Below are positions 26,242 to 35,587 of a DNA stretch of 64,000 bases, piece after piece (the stretch's first letter is position 1; each line of letters starts with the position of its first letter). Below the pieces are notes generated by a model. The model did no database searches and was not told the origin of the DNA. It worked only from the letters and a program-made list of their open reading frames with translations. The stretch spans positions 186,001-250,000 of the forward strand of contig CAMLLC010000002.1 of assembly GCA_946480835.1 (NCBI GenBank), in the 5' to 3' direction. This DNA is from Entomomonas sp945283395 (GTDB taxonomy: Bacteria > Pseudomonadota > Gammaproteobacteria > Pseudomonadales > Pseudomonadaceae). The position numbers and the translations under genes were made by a program.

Positions 26242-26398
26242 GATTTACTTCTCCTGTTGTAGTCTTAAAGACTATCGATATTATCTATATTTATTATACT
26301 CTACTAACGTTAATTAAGTAATTAGCGATGGAATTGAAATAGGTCATGTTAATTTGCATAATCAATAAAAATAATAATTGATTAAGCTAGGTAGAAAT

Positions 26399-26433
26399 AA
26401 ATAGCTATCTCCTCTGCTAGGAGATAGCTATTT
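26399..26433. terminator. Terminator hairpin after pta
   Basis: AAATAGCTATCTCCT, loop CTGCT, AGGAGATAGCTATTT: a 15-base perfect stem just past the pta stop on the minus strand, with a T-rich continuation (TATTTATTT). It can also act for the hemerythrin side. Confidence 0.8.
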
Positions 26434-26438
26434 GATGA

Positions 26439-28541
26439 TCATTTTTTTATGGCCTGAATAGCTGTAAGAGCAATAGTAAAGACTATATCTTCAACGAGCG
26501 CACCACGTGATAGATCATTAACAGGTTTACGTAAACCTTGTAACATTGGGCCGACACTAATGATTTTAGCGCTACGTTGCACCGCTTTATAAGTGGTGTT
26601 ACCTGTGTTAAGATCAGGAAAAATTAAAACAGTAGCCTTGCCTGCGACAAGGCTATCAGGTGCTTTTTGTTTGCCAACGTTTTCGATGGTGGCTGCATCA
26701 TATTGCAATGGGCCATCTATTAAAAGATCAGGGCATTTCTGTTTGGCTAACTCTGTTGCCAACTTTACTTTTTCTACATCTGCACCACTACCAGATGCTC
26801 CTGTGGAGTAACTGAGCATAGCCACTTTGGGGGTAATGCCAAAAGCAATAGCAGATTCGGCGCTCTGAATGGCTATATCTGCTAGTTGTTCAGCTGTAGG
26901 GTCAGGGTTGATAGCGCAGTCACCATAAACCAACACTTGATCTGGTAAAAGCATAAAAAATACTGATGACACTAGATTATATTGTGGGGCAGTTTTAATA
27001 AATTGTAATGCAGGTCTGACAGTGTTAGCTGTGGTATGGACAGCGCCAGATACCAAGCCGTCTACATCATCAGTTGCTAACATCATAGTACCTAGTACTA
27101 CGGAGTCACTTAATGATTGCTCTGCAATGAGGGGGGTCATTCCTTTATTTTTACGTAATTCAACAAGAGGAGCTATATAGTTTTGCTTAATAGTCTCAGG
27201 ATCGATAATTTCTAAGTCCGCTGGTAACTGGAGTCCTAAGTTTTCTACTATAGCTTGCACCTCTGAAGGTTTAGCTAAAAGAACACAACGAGCAATTTTC
27301 CTCTGATGGCAAATAATAGCTGCTTGTATAGTTCTAGGCTCGTTACCTTCTGGCAAAACTATACGTTTATTAGCTTCTTGAGCTCGTTTAACTAGTTGAT
27401 ATCGGAAGACAGGAGGTGTTAGATGAGCTTCTTGAACCATCTTAGAACGAGTCAATAGCCACTCTATATCAAGCTGTTTGGCAACAAAATCAGCAACCCG
27501 CTTGGCTCTATCTAGGTCATCTAGAGTGATCTTTTTGTCAATATGAGCTAACTTATTAACTGTATCAGAGGTATTTGTATTTACAGATAGCACTGGTAAA
27601 TTAGCTGCTAAAGCAGTATTACCAAGTTCCATATTGCTAAGCGTAGAATTACCAAAAAGCAATAAACCTGCCAAATGAGTACCATTTTGAGCGGCAAGGC
27701 TGATTGCATGGATGACTTCATGACAATCACTAGCAGTTGCTATCAAAACACCTGCAGGTAATGGATCTCCCATATCTGAAACTGTATTGGTACATAGAAT
27801 AATTTTTTGAACACGCTTTGAGGTTAGTCCATTTTCGTTTATGACTTGGGCATTCAACTGTTTCGCAATGTCTTGTAAGCGTGGTGCATTTAATTCTTCA
27901 GCCCAAGAATTACACCCTAATATTTTAAAATCATCATTAAAAAGATGTGGTGCTGAATTTATTAGCTGTTGTTTGAGAGTATCTTGGTTAGCTTCTTCCT
28001 TGATATCATCGATAATAACACCAATCAACTTATCATTTTTCGGACCACCAAAACCATGGGCTTGAATTTCGATAGAGTTAATCAATTCAGCTAACTCTTT
28101 ATTCTCTTTCGGGGTGGTCACTAAAATTATATCTGCACTGAGACTTTGTGCTAATACAAAGTTAATGTAATTGGCATAATTAGTTTGCTGGGTAGCTTCC
28201 ATACCCTCAATGATTAATATATCTTTATCAACGGATGCCTGTTGAAAAAGATTATTGGCCTCTTCTAGAAGAACATCTAATTGATCGCTGCTTAAGCGTT
28301 GTTCAATAAAGTTGCGAGATAGCGGCTTAGGAGAGATTATACCAAATGTTTTTTTGATCAATTCAGTTGAGTACTCGGGACTTGTGTCTTTATCATAATG
28401 ATTTGCCAGCGGTTTACAAAAACCTACTTTTAAACCTTTATCTTTAAGGGCTTGCAGTAGCCCTAAACAAGTTGATGTTAGATCCGTCCCAATGTTTGCT
28501 GAGGCTACAAAAAAAACATGCACGGTATATCTCTCCTTCAT
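26439..28541 (-). CDS. pta: Phosphate acetyltransferase
   Basis: 700 residues, the long three-domain form. An N-terminal P-loop-like domain begins YTVHVFFVASANIGTDLTSTCLGLLQ, a DRTGG regulatory domain is in the middle, and the catalytic PTA domain runs from about residue 375 (RAQEANKRIVLPEGNEPRTIQAA, later SYSTGASGSGADVEKV and INVGPMLQGLRKPVNDLSRG-like text). It interconverts acetyl-CoA and acetyl phosphate. It begins 7 bases after ackA, so ackA-pta form one operon for acetate production or use and for the acetyl-phosphate pool. Confidence 0.96.
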   Translation of the reverse strand: MKERYTVHVFFVASANIGTDLTSTCLGLLQALKDKGLKVGFCKPLANHYDKDTSPEYSTELIKKTFGIISPKPLSRNFIEQRLSSDQLDVLLEEANNLFQQASVDKDILIIEGMEATQQTNYANYINFVLAQSLSADIILVTTPKENKELAELINSIEIQAHGFGGPKNDKLIGVIIDDIKEEANQDTLKQQLINSAPHLFNDDFKILGCNSWAEELNAPRLQDIAKQLNAQVINENGLTSKRVQKIILCTNTVSDMGDPLPAGVLIATASDCHEVIHAISLAAQNGTHLAGLLLFGNSTLSNMELGNTALAANLPVLSVNTNTSDTVNKLAHIDKKITLDDLDRAKRVADFVAKQLDIEWLLTRSKMVQEAHLTPPVFRYQLVKRAQEANKRIVLPEGNEPRTIQAAIICHQRKIARCVLLAKPSEVQAIVENLGLQLPADLEIIDPETIKQNYIAPLVELRKNKGMTPLIAEQSLSDSVVLGTMMLATDDVDGLVSGAVHTTANTVRPALQFIKTAPQYNLVSSVFFMLLPDQVLVYGDCAINPDPTAEQLADIAIQSAESAIAFGITPKVAMLSYSTGASGSGADVEKVKLATELAKQKCPDLLIDGPLQYDAATIENVGKQKAPDSLVAGKATVLIFPDLNTGNTTYKAVQRSAKIISVGPMLQGLRKPVNDLSRGALVEDIVFTIALTAIQAIKK

Positions 28542-28548
28542 TTACTTA

Positions 28549-29739
28549 TTATTTATCTTCTAAGAATAATAGTGTGTCTAACGCTATTTGACGTTCTTCA
28601 TTAGTAGGAGTGACGATAATACGAGTCGAGTTAGCAGTACTAATTAGTCCTGTCTTACCACCTACAAATTTAGCATTTGCTTCACTATCCATATCAAAAC
28701 CAAATAGTTTTAACCAAGAAACGGTACGTCCTCTAACTAATGGAGAATTTTCACCTATTCCGCCTGTGAAGATTAAACCATCAATTCGAGGTAATGCGCA
28801 AGCCATTGATGCTAAAGATTTAGCTAAACGATAGCAGAATACTTCGATTGCTATGGTAGCTTCTTTGTGACCACGCTCTCTAGCTGCTTCTAGAGTTCTC
28901 ATATCATTTGATAATCCAGAAAGACCTAGTAAACCGCTTTGTTTAGCTAAAAGATCATCAATTTCATTACTAGTCATATTAAGCGTACGTATCAAATGCC
29001 CAAACAAACCTGGGTCTACATCGCCACTACGAGTTCCCATACAAAGGCCTTCTTGTGGAGTTAATCCCATACTTGTGTCTAAACTTTGACCATTAGAAAT
29101 AGCACAGGTAGAGCAACCATTGCCTAGATGAGCCGATAACCAATGGCTATCGCCTATATCTAAATTTAAGAATTTAGCTGTTTGACGGCTTACATAACGG
29201 TGGCTAGTACCATGGAAACCATAGCGTCGAATGTTGTTCTCAACATAATATTTTTCAGGTAAGCAATAACGAAAAGCATGCTCAGGCATAGTTTGATGAA
29301 ATGCCGTATCAAATACGACTACTTGTAATAAGTCTGGATATACCTCTAATGCAGCATGTATGCCTTGTAAAGCAGCAGGGTTATGCAATGGGGCTAAAGG
29401 AGATATACGTTCTATTTCAGATAGTACATCTGGTGTGATCTTATGGGGGGCAGTAAAATGGGTGCCACCATGAACAACTCTGTGTCCTATGCCATCTAAA
29501 TTACCTTGGCATACTTCTTGTACATAAGGCATTATTTGAGAGAGGGCATCTTTATGATCTCCATCAGGAATACGTAGACTATTTTTGTCACTTCCTTGTT
29601 TCCATGTAATCATTGCATCTGGAGAGTTTAAACGTTCAGCAAGACCTGAAATGGCAAATTCATTCTGGTTGGGATTGACTAGTGCGAATTTTAAGGATGA
29701 GCTGCCACAGTTGATGACTAGAATGTTATTTGGAGACAT
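28549..29739 (-). CDS. ackA: Acetate kinase
   Basis: 396 residues. Acetate kinase fold signatures: VINCGSSSLKFAL at the N-terminus, GHRVVHGGTHF near residue 85, VFDTAFHQTMP, and RRYGFHGTSHRYV near residue 170; the later LIFTGGIGENSPLVR completes the nucleotide site. Makes ATP and acetate from acetyl phosphate. It is the first gene of ackA-pta. Ordinary length. Confidence 0.97.
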   Translation of the reverse strand: MSPNNILVINCGSSSLKFALVNPNQNEFAISGLAERLNSPDAMITWKQGSDKNSLRIPDGDHKDALSQIMPYVQEVCQGNLDGIGHRVVHGGTHFTAPHKITPDVLSEIERISPLAPLHNPAALQGIHAALEVYPDLLQVVVFDTAFHQTMPEHAFRYCLPEKYYVENNIRRYGFHGTSHRYVSRQTAKFLNLDIGDSHWLSAHLGNGCSTCAISNGQSLDTSMGLTPQEGLCMGTRSGDVDPGLFGHLIRTLNMTSNEIDDLLAKQSGLLGLSGLSNDMRTLEAARERGHKEATIAIEVFCYRLAKSLASMACALPRIDGLIFTGGIGENSPLVRGRTVSWLKLFGFDMDSEANAKFVGGKTGLISTANSTRIIVTPTNEERQIALDTLLFLEDK

Positions 29740-30203
29740 GTGTTAATTACCTATTTCTATATAGTGAATTGAAATATCTATCTATAACATAGAAAAAATA
29801 TATTATAGTAACAATATTGAGCAGATAAAATAAAAAACCTACTGATTTTGTGGAAAATTGTGTCTTTTAATAAGGAAATATTGCAATATCTGTGCCGAAA
29901 GAATTAATTTTCTTTTTCTATGCAGTTGATATCAGCCTGCAATTTTATTATTTTTTTATAATCAATAAATTATTTATTATAGCTAGACTCATAATACAAA
30001 TTAATTAGTTAATAAGTATAAAGAGATAAAAAGCAATAAAACCTCTTCCTTATTATTAGACTTAGCTAGTAAGACCATAGAGGTATAAATAGGATTATAA
30101 TTTATATTTCAATTACTTAAGTTACTTGATTTTTTATTCGATATATTAAGTTAAGCAAGGTAATATAGCTCTTTAATTTTGAAAAATAAGGCTATTGACC
30201 ATT
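29740..30203. other. 464-base divergent region between ackA and slyD
   Basis: No open frame of interest. Near 29920-29942 there is an imperfect palindrome around TGATATCA flanked by TGCAG and CTGCA, which might be a regulator site for ackA. Promoters for both genes should lie here, but in DNA this AT-rich many -10-like hexamers occur and I cannot choose among them. Confidence 0.35.
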
Positions 30204-30689
30204 ATGCAGATTGAACCTAAAAAAGCTGTTTATATTGATTATACTTTAACTAATGATGCGGGAGATGTTATAGATAGTTCTACAGAGCATGCCCCATTAG
30301 CTTATTTGCATGGTTATCATAATATTATTCCAGGTCTTGAAAAGGCGCTTGAGGGTAAAAAGGCTGGAGATGAATTAGAAGTGACTATAGAACCACATGA
30401 TGGCTATGGCGAGTATTCAGCAGAATTAGTGGCTGTTGTTCCACGTAGAGCTTTTCAAGGAGTTGAGAAGTTAGAACCAGGTATGCAATTTCATGCTTCT
30501 GCTCCTAATGGTGGAACTCAAGTAGTGGTTATTCGTACCATTGAAGGGGATAATGTAACTGTTGATGGTAATCATCCTCTAGCTGGACAACGTTTAAACT
30601 TTAAGGTAAAAGTGGCTGATGTCCGTGAAGCAACCGAGGAAGAGCTAGCACATGGTCATATTCATGGGGCTGGTGGTCACCATCATTAA
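30204..30689 (+). CDS. slyD: SlyD, FKBP-type peptidyl-prolyl isomerase and metal-binding chaperone
   Basis: 161 residues from the ATG, the same length as Pseudomonas SlyD. FKBP core YIDYTLTNDAGDVIDSS and PLAYLHGYHNIIPGLEKALEGK, with an inserted chaperone (IF) domain, then DGNHPLAGQRLNFKVKV. The C-terminus ends HGHIHGAGGHHH, a short histidine-rich nickel/zinc-binding tail. A cytoplasmic folding factor that also supplies nickel to hydrogenases in other bacteria. A TTG nine bases earlier is in frame but too close to the ribosome-binding site. Confidence 0.93.
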   Translation: MQIEPKKAVYIDYTLTNDAGDVIDSSTEHAPLAYLHGYHNIIPGLEKALEGKKAGDELEVTIEPHDGYGEYSAELVAVVPRRAFQGVEKLEPGMQFHASAPNGGTQVVVIRTIEGDNVTVDGNHPLAGQRLNFKVKVADVREATEEELAHGHIHGAGGHHH

Positions 30690-31005
30690 TGGGTATGAAG
30701 GCAGAAAGAATCTGCCTTCAGCTGCTATTAAGGTAACAACTACTAAAAAATTTATGAGATAAGTGATTTAAACATAGTTGCTCATTACTGAGTGAAAAAG
30801 TAAAAGTCGATAACGATAGTAAATTGTTTATGTTGTTTACTGTTTTGGTAAGTGCCTATTCAAACACAATTGAAGTTATTTAATTATGTAAGATCAATAT
30901 GTTCTTTTAATAGTTGAATAATAGATATTTGCTATTGGTCAGATTGCTAATCTGGGAATTGAATTTTTACAAAGATATTTTTTTTTAATTACTTCTTAAT
31001 AAGTT
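30690..31005. other. 316-base convergent region after slyD, with hairpin
   Basis: Immediately after the slyD stop lies TGAAGGCAGA, loop AAGAA, TCTGCCTTCA (30696-30720), a perfect 10-base stem without a following T-run. The rest shows no open frame and nothing recognisable. Confidence 0.45.
30696..30720 (+). terminator. Hairpin downstream of slyD
   Basis: A 10-base perfect G+C-containing stem, 7 bases after the stop codon. The lack of a T-run means it may be a Rho-assisted or 3'-stabilising structure. Confidence 0.55.
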
Positions 31006-31869
31006 TTAAATTTCATTTGGTGATGCTTTTTGTATGCCAGCCCAAATTACAGCTAAGATAATAATAAAGCCGCCGATAATAGTTCTGATAGTGGGTTGTT
31101 GATTAAACAATAGCCATGCCGTGAGAATAGCATAGACAGGTTCTAATGCTATGATAATGGAAGCTGTTCTAGCCTTAATTGTAGAGAGGCTGTTGATAAC
31201 TAAATAATAGGAAAGGCCAGTACAAAATAGACCTAAGCAGGCAATCCATAGCAAATCTAAAGGAGGAACATTAGGTAAGCTAGTAATGGTAACAGGCAAT
31301 AATGTAACAAATACAACTAGGCATTGCCACCAGCAAGCTTGTACTCCTGTAGTTTTAGAAAGATTGTAACGATTTATAACAACGGTAGATGCATAAAGAA
31401 TTCCCGAAATTATGCCCCAAAAAAGACCTAAAGTGGCATTATTATTAAAGTTAAAAGAAGGTGTCACTAAGATAAGACCAATTGATACAAAAATAAGTAA
31501 ACTATATTCAGAAGACGAAATTTTTTCTTTGAAAAATAGCATTTCAAATAAAGTGACAAAAGCAGGGAAGCAAGCAAAGCCTAATGTGGCTACCGCAATA
31601 TTGCCTATTTTGATAGCGTAAAAAAATGTAACCCAATGACCAGTTAATAATATCCCTGTTATTAACAACGCATAAAAAGCTTTCAATGAAATACGCCATG
31701 GAATAAAGCGAAATTTAAAGCATAGCCATGTAAGAGCTATTACTGCAAAAAAAGAACGGCCCATACTTATAGTTACTGAATCAGCAATGATCAGGTATCC
31801 AAAAATTCCCGATACGCCAAACAATGTGGCAGCAAAATGCATTTGCAATAAGGCAGCTTGTTTATTCAT
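31006..31869 (-). CDS. EamA (drug/metabolite transporter) family permease
   Basis: 287 residues with about ten hydrophobic helices in two EamA repeats (about 5-135 and 147-280). The second repeat holds ARTASIIIALEPVYAILTAWLLFNQQPTIRTIIGGFIIILAVI, the usual C-terminal EamA pattern with a conserved proline-glutamate near the helix end. It is an inner-membrane exporter of small molecules, perhaps an amino acid or related metabolite; the substrate cannot be told from sequence. Confidence 0.88.
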   Translation of the reverse strand: MNKQAALLQMHFAATLFGVSGIFGYLIIADSVTISMGRSFFAVIALTWLCFKFRFIPWRISLKAFYALLITGILLTGHWVTFFYAIKIGNIAVATLGFACFPAFVTLFEMLFFKEKISSSEYSLLIFVSIGLILVTPSFNFNNNATLGLFWGIISGILYASTVVINRYNLSKTTGVQACWWQCLVVFVTLLPVTITSLPNVPPLDLLWIACLGLFCTGLSYYLVINSLSTIKARTASIIIALEPVYAILTAWLLFNQQPTIRTIIGGFIIILAVIWAGIQKASPNEI

Positions 31870-32187
31870 CAGTTACCTATTGAACATTTTAGTATTGATT
31901 CGAGATAACAAGCAATAATTATTTTCAGCTTTGAATAGTCTATCATTACTATGATTTATAAACAGTATCAAAATTGATAGTTGTAGCTTTAGCATTTTAC
32001 ATGGTGCAACATATATTAGATAGAGTAATTGTTGTTTGGTAAAATGTGCTTTTGTATTATTTGAAAATGTAAGGAAGATTATATTACAAATATAGCTATG
32101 GAATAGTAATTATAAGTTATCAAAGATAATTTAAAACAGCTAGTTAAAATATTGCAAATTGGTAATACACTAACCTTTAATATAGTT
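31870..32187. other. 318-base intergenic region
   Basis: Between the EamA gene start and the end of the DUF2897 gene. No open frame with a ribosome-binding site was found on either strand. It presumably holds the EamA promoter. Confidence 0.35.
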
Positions 32188-32358
32188 CTATCCCTTATCT
32201 TTTTTATTCATTTCATCCCATTTTATGTTTCTTTCTCTAATACGTTTTTTTTGCTCTTCAGTGAGTTCTATTTGATGATTAGATTTTAATAAAGAAAAAA
32301 GTGGACTGATAATAGCTGAAATAGCTAAAAATAGAATTAACCAACCGTACCAAGGCAT
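32188..32358 (-). CDS. DUF2897-like small membrane protein
   Basis: 56 residues, found by reading the minus strand. One N-terminal membrane segment (WYGWLILFLAISAIISPLFSLL) is followed by a charged helix (IELTEEQKKRIRERNIKWDEMNKK). The pattern, with MPWY start and L-T-E-E-Q...R-I...R-N after the membrane segment, is that of the DUF2897 family of short Pseudomonas proteins. Function unknown; probably a single-pass inner-membrane protein. It is divergent from the pilin-like gene. Confidence 0.7.
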   Translation of the reverse strand: MPWYGWLILFLAISAIISPLFSLLKSNHQIELTEEQKKRIRERNIKWDEMNKKDKG

Positions 32359-32465
32359 AGCTACCCCATTTAAATAAATTAAATATAGTTTGTAGTATAA
32401 AGTAATTAGTTCATAATGATAATATAACTTTATTAGTAATTATTTATCTAATGATGGCATAATTA

Positions 32466-32972
32466 ATGAAAAAAAAACTATTATATTTAATGAGTTGTTG
32501 GATCATTTTTATTGGCCTATTTATGTTAGCGCATAGCATATTGTCCAAAATAATTATGTATTATCAACGTATGCCAGCAATAGAAACAGCGCAAGCCTAT
32601 CAATTAATCAGTCGTTATAAACAATCAGTAATTAATTTTTATCAAGAGACTGGACGTTGTCCAACCATGAAAGATAAAAAACAAATCATTCCTAAAATTG
32701 AAGCTTACACTTATGTTAAAATAGTGCGTTTTTTGGCGGACCAACAGAATAAGATATGCTTTATTTCTGTTGAAATGAGAGATGATACGCCCAGTAGAGA
32801 TGTGAAAAATCAAACTCTCGCAATAGCTTATAAAACTGACCAACCACAAGCAAATAATTGGATTTGTTATACTAGCATAAACAGTATCTATACTATTAAA
32901 GAATGTCGAGGTAATTCTTTACCAGACAGCTTTTTAAAAGCCTTAGCCATGTATAAAAGAAATATGAGGTAA
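32466..32972 (+). CDS. Membrane-anchored pilin-like protein
   Basis: 168 residues. One N-terminal membrane helix (about 5-30) continues into an amphipathic helix, AIETAQAYQLISRYKQSVINFYQETGRCP, which has the spacing of the type IV pilin alpha-1 helix and following loop. The C-terminal part, NWICYTSINSIYTIKECRGNSLP, resembles the pilin D-region, with Cys134 and Cys147 as the likely disulfide pair; Cys65 and Cys98 could form a second. There is no prepilin-peptidase site (no Gly-Phe and no Glu5), so it should stay as a normal membrane anchor. No pilus assembly gene is near. Function unknown; the pilin relation is inference from pattern. Confidence 0.55.
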   Translation: MKKKLLYLMSCWIIFIGLFMLAHSILSKIIMYYQRMPAIETAQAYQLISRYKQSVINFYQETGRCPTMKDKKQIIPKIEAYTYVKIVRFLADQQNKICFISVEMRDDTPSRDVKNQTLAIAYKTDQPQANNWICYTSINSIYTIKECRGNSLPDSFLKALAMYKRNMR

Positions 32973-33288
32973 TTAAGCTCATTGAGTATTTTGTTAACAG
33001 TAATCAACAAGGTTTATAAATTTTTTAAAGAAGATGCTTTTATAGATAATAACTAAATCACAACAATTGAATCTTTATCTATAAGCTTAGTTAAAGTTAT
33101 TAGTAATGATAAGACAATTTTAGATATTTAATTGAGGCTTTATTATAAAACTTATCAGCCAAAACAATTATTGGTTTAATTAGAAATCTTTGTGGACAAC
33201 TTATGCAAGTATAAGATCGATAATAATTTCAGACTGTTGTATAGTAGAAAGTTGGTTTTTGCTTTAGTAACTAATATTGAGTCTATTC
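32973..33288. other. 316-base intergenic region before the repeat-protein gene
   Basis: No open frame. TGTGGACAA near 33192 looks superficially like a DnaA box but stands alone. No clear terminator for the pilin-like gene was seen. Confidence 0.35.
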
Positions 33289-34731
33289 ATGTCTGATAAA
33301 TTTGTTTACTTATCTTCAGTCAAATCCTTTGTTCGACAATTTATCGTTAAGGACACTAATGGTTATTATTTGGTACAAGATTTTTTTGCAACAGGCGAGA
33401 AAAGAACAGATCCTTTTTATCTACTAGAAAAATCCGAAGAATTTAGCTATGAAACGCTTTTTATAGATGGAGATTTAATACTATATTATAAAAACGGTGC
33501 AAAGGAACAGCAGTTTAGTTATGTGCAAGGACAACGCGATGGCTTGTGGCTAGGCTGGTATATTCATGGTCAGAAAGCAGGTGAAGGCTATTTCTTGAAT
33601 GGAAAAAAACAAGGTCGTTGGCGCAAATATTGGTCTGACGGATTAGATTCTTATGTGGAATCACATTATCAGGAAGGATGGTTACATGGTCTACATGAAG
33701 TTATAGATGAAGGAAAGCTTATTTTAAGAGGGCTTTTAGAACATGGCCTTAGAGAGGGTACTTGGGTAGCTTATTATGATAATGGTCTGAAAGCGACTGA
33801 AAAAAATTATAAGCATGGCTTAGAAGAAGGGGTTTTCATTAATTGGAATGAAGATGGTCAGAAAATTCTCGAGGGGTATTTTCACGCAGGTGAGCAAGAG
33901 GGATGGTGGTTAACTTATTACCCTAATGGTCAAAAAGAACAACAGCAATGTTATATCAAAGGAATATCACAAGGATTTTATCAAGCATGGTATGACAATG
34001 GAAATAAACAAACAGAGGGTAATTATCAGCAAGGTAAAAGACAAGGTATATGGCGTAGCTGGTTTAAAAATGGCAAGTTAAAAAGTGAAGATTGTTTCCA
34101 AGATGGTATTAGAGATGGATTCTGTCAAGCCTGTCATCCTTTTACTGAGCAAAGAGTAGCGGCTTATTTTGAAGAGGGTATTCCCGTTGAAGATATTGTA
34201 TGGCTAGAATGGTATGAAAATGGTCAAATAGCAATAGAAGCTCCCTATATAGAAGGTGTAGAAGAAGGGTACTGGCGTTTATGGTATGAAAATGGTCAGC
34301 AAGATCAGTTAATACCTTACTATCATGGTTACTTTCAAGGGTATGGTGCTTGTTGGCACAAGAACGGACAAAAAGAAAGAGAAGGTTATTATCAGCATGA
34401 TAAATTGACAGGCCAAGTACAATACTGGCATGAAAACGGACAACTTAAGATGCGGTTAGAATACGATCAAGGACTTGAGAAAGGCGTTTGTGAGGAGTGG
34501 CATGAGAATGGGCAAAAGGAAAAAGAATATTTTTACAAAGAGGGAAAGCTGTCAGGATTTTATAAAAGTTGGTATGAAACAGGTCTTAAAGCTTCTGAGG
34601 GAGTTTACTCGCAAGGTGAGCCAGTAGGTTTTTGGCGATATTATTTAGAAGATGGCAGCCTTTATGATGAAATTTTCTATGAGCAGGGTGAGCCCAAAAC
34701 AGGTATAGATAGAGTTTTTGAAAATATTTAA
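33289..34731 (+). CDS. MORN_2-type repeat protein (about 17 repeats)
   Basis: 480 residues. From about residue 60 to the end it is built of about 17 repeats of 23-24 residues with the core W-x2-WY-x-NGQ-x4-E-x2-Y-x2-G-x2-x-G, for example GWWLTYYPNGQKEQQQCY and GYWRLWYENGQQ. One unit (around HPFTEQRVAAY) is degenerate. This is the MORN_2/YwqK-like pattern. The first 60 residues are not repeat. No signal peptide or membrane segment is seen, so it is probably cytoplasmic. Such proteins are often labelled YwqK antitoxins, but no toxin gene is adjacent. I use the ATG at 33289; an upstream TTG has no support. A binding scaffold is the most one can infer. Confidence 0.8.
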   Translation: MSDKFVYLSSVKSFVRQFIVKDTNGYYLVQDFFATGEKRTDPFYLLEKSEEFSYETLFIDGDLILYYKNGAKEQQFSYVQGQRDGLWLGWYIHGQKAGEGYFLNGKKQGRWRKYWSDGLDSYVESHYQEGWLHGLHEVIDEGKLILRGLLEHGLREGTWVAYYDNGLKATEKNYKHGLEEGVFINWNEDGQKILEGYFHAGEQEGWWLTYYPNGQKEQQQCYIKGISQGFYQAWYDNGNKQTEGNYQQGKRQGIWRSWFKNGKLKSEDCFQDGIRDGFCQACHPFTEQRVAAYFEEGIPVEDIVWLEWYENGQIAIEAPYIEGVEEGYWRLWYENGQQDQLIPYYHGYFQGYGACWHKNGQKEREGYYQHDKLTGQVQYWHENGQLKMRLEYDQGLEKGVCEEWHENGQKEKEYFYKEGKLSGFYKSWYETGLKASEGVYSQGEPVGFWRYYLEDGSLYDEIFYEQGEPKTGIDRVFENI

Positions 34732-35012
34732 TAATCGTTTTATCTTAGACATTAAGCTATAGTGGCTAGCGAATGTGACTATTTAAGCCTATTATTCTGA
34801 AATGAGTTGCTTGATAATTTTACTAATACTGTAAAAAGCTGTTCATTCACTCTTTATTCTTATAAATCATTAATTAGATATAACTTTAAACTTTTATCTA
34901 TGAAGCCATATTAGGATAAAAGAATATAAAGAAAGTATCTTATTTTCAATTAAACCTGATGCTACAGAAAGTGTTATTAGAAACACTTCATTCAAATACC
35001 TGGAGACAAATT

Positions 35013-35576
35013 ATGCCAAATACTAATAAGGCTTCTCATAGTTTTAAATTTACTTCGACTGCTACTTTACGCGCTAATGCTCGTAAAAATATAGAAGATG
35101 GCGCCGTTACTAAAACTTATTCTCTTGATCGTAATAAAGTAATAGAACTACTTAATGCTGCATTAGCTACAGAATGGGTATGTATACTTCGCTATTATCA
35201 ACATTATTTTGTGGCTTCAGGGATGCTGATGGATAGTGTTAAAGGTGAGTTTTTAGAGCATGCACAACAAGAACAAGAGCATGCTAGTATGTTAGCTGAA
35301 CGTATTGTCCAGTTAGGCGGTAAACCAGATCTTAATCCAGATAATTTAAGCAAACATTCTCATGCGGAATATAAAGAAGGAGCTACTTTAAAAGATATGG
35401 TAATAGAGAACTTAATAGCTGAGCGTATAGCTGTAGATAGTTATAGAGAAATTATTAATTATATTGGTGATGCAGATACTACTACTAAACGTATGTTAGA
35501 ACATATCTTAGAGCAAGAAGAAGAACATGCTGATGATTTTTCAGATATGCTGGCAGGTTGGATTGGTGAAAAGTAA
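35013..35576 (+). CDS. Ferritin-like (bacterioferritin/Dps-type) protein
   Basis: 187 residues from the ATG, with GGAG 7 bases upstream. A four-helix ferritin-like domain (about 40-180). Di-iron ligands are visible as ALATEWVCILRYY, EFLEHAQQEQEHASM, ENLIAERIAVDSY and LEHILEQEEEHADDF, with the two ExxH motifs. A roughly 35-residue basic N-terminal extension (NKASHSFKFTSTATLRANARKN) precedes the domain. It resembles the Pseudomonas proteins annotated as probable bacterioferritin. It likely stores iron or detoxifies iron and peroxide; the heme-ligating methionine of true Bfr is not evident. Confidence 0.82.
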   Translation: MPNTNKASHSFKFTSTATLRANARKNIEDGAVTKTYSLDRNKVIELLNAALATEWVCILRYYQHYFVASGMLMDSVKGEFLEHAQQEQEHASMLAERIVQLGGKPDLNPDNLSKHSHAEYKEGATLKDMVIENLIAERIAVDSYREIINYIGDADTTTKRMLEHILEQEEEHADDFSDMLAGWIGEK

Positions 35577-35587
35577 CAAAGTTAATT

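Noticed and set aside
33190..33200. TGTGGACAA resembling a DnaA box
   Set aside because: A single imperfect copy, no cluster of boxes, and no dnaA, dnaN or partition genes nearby.
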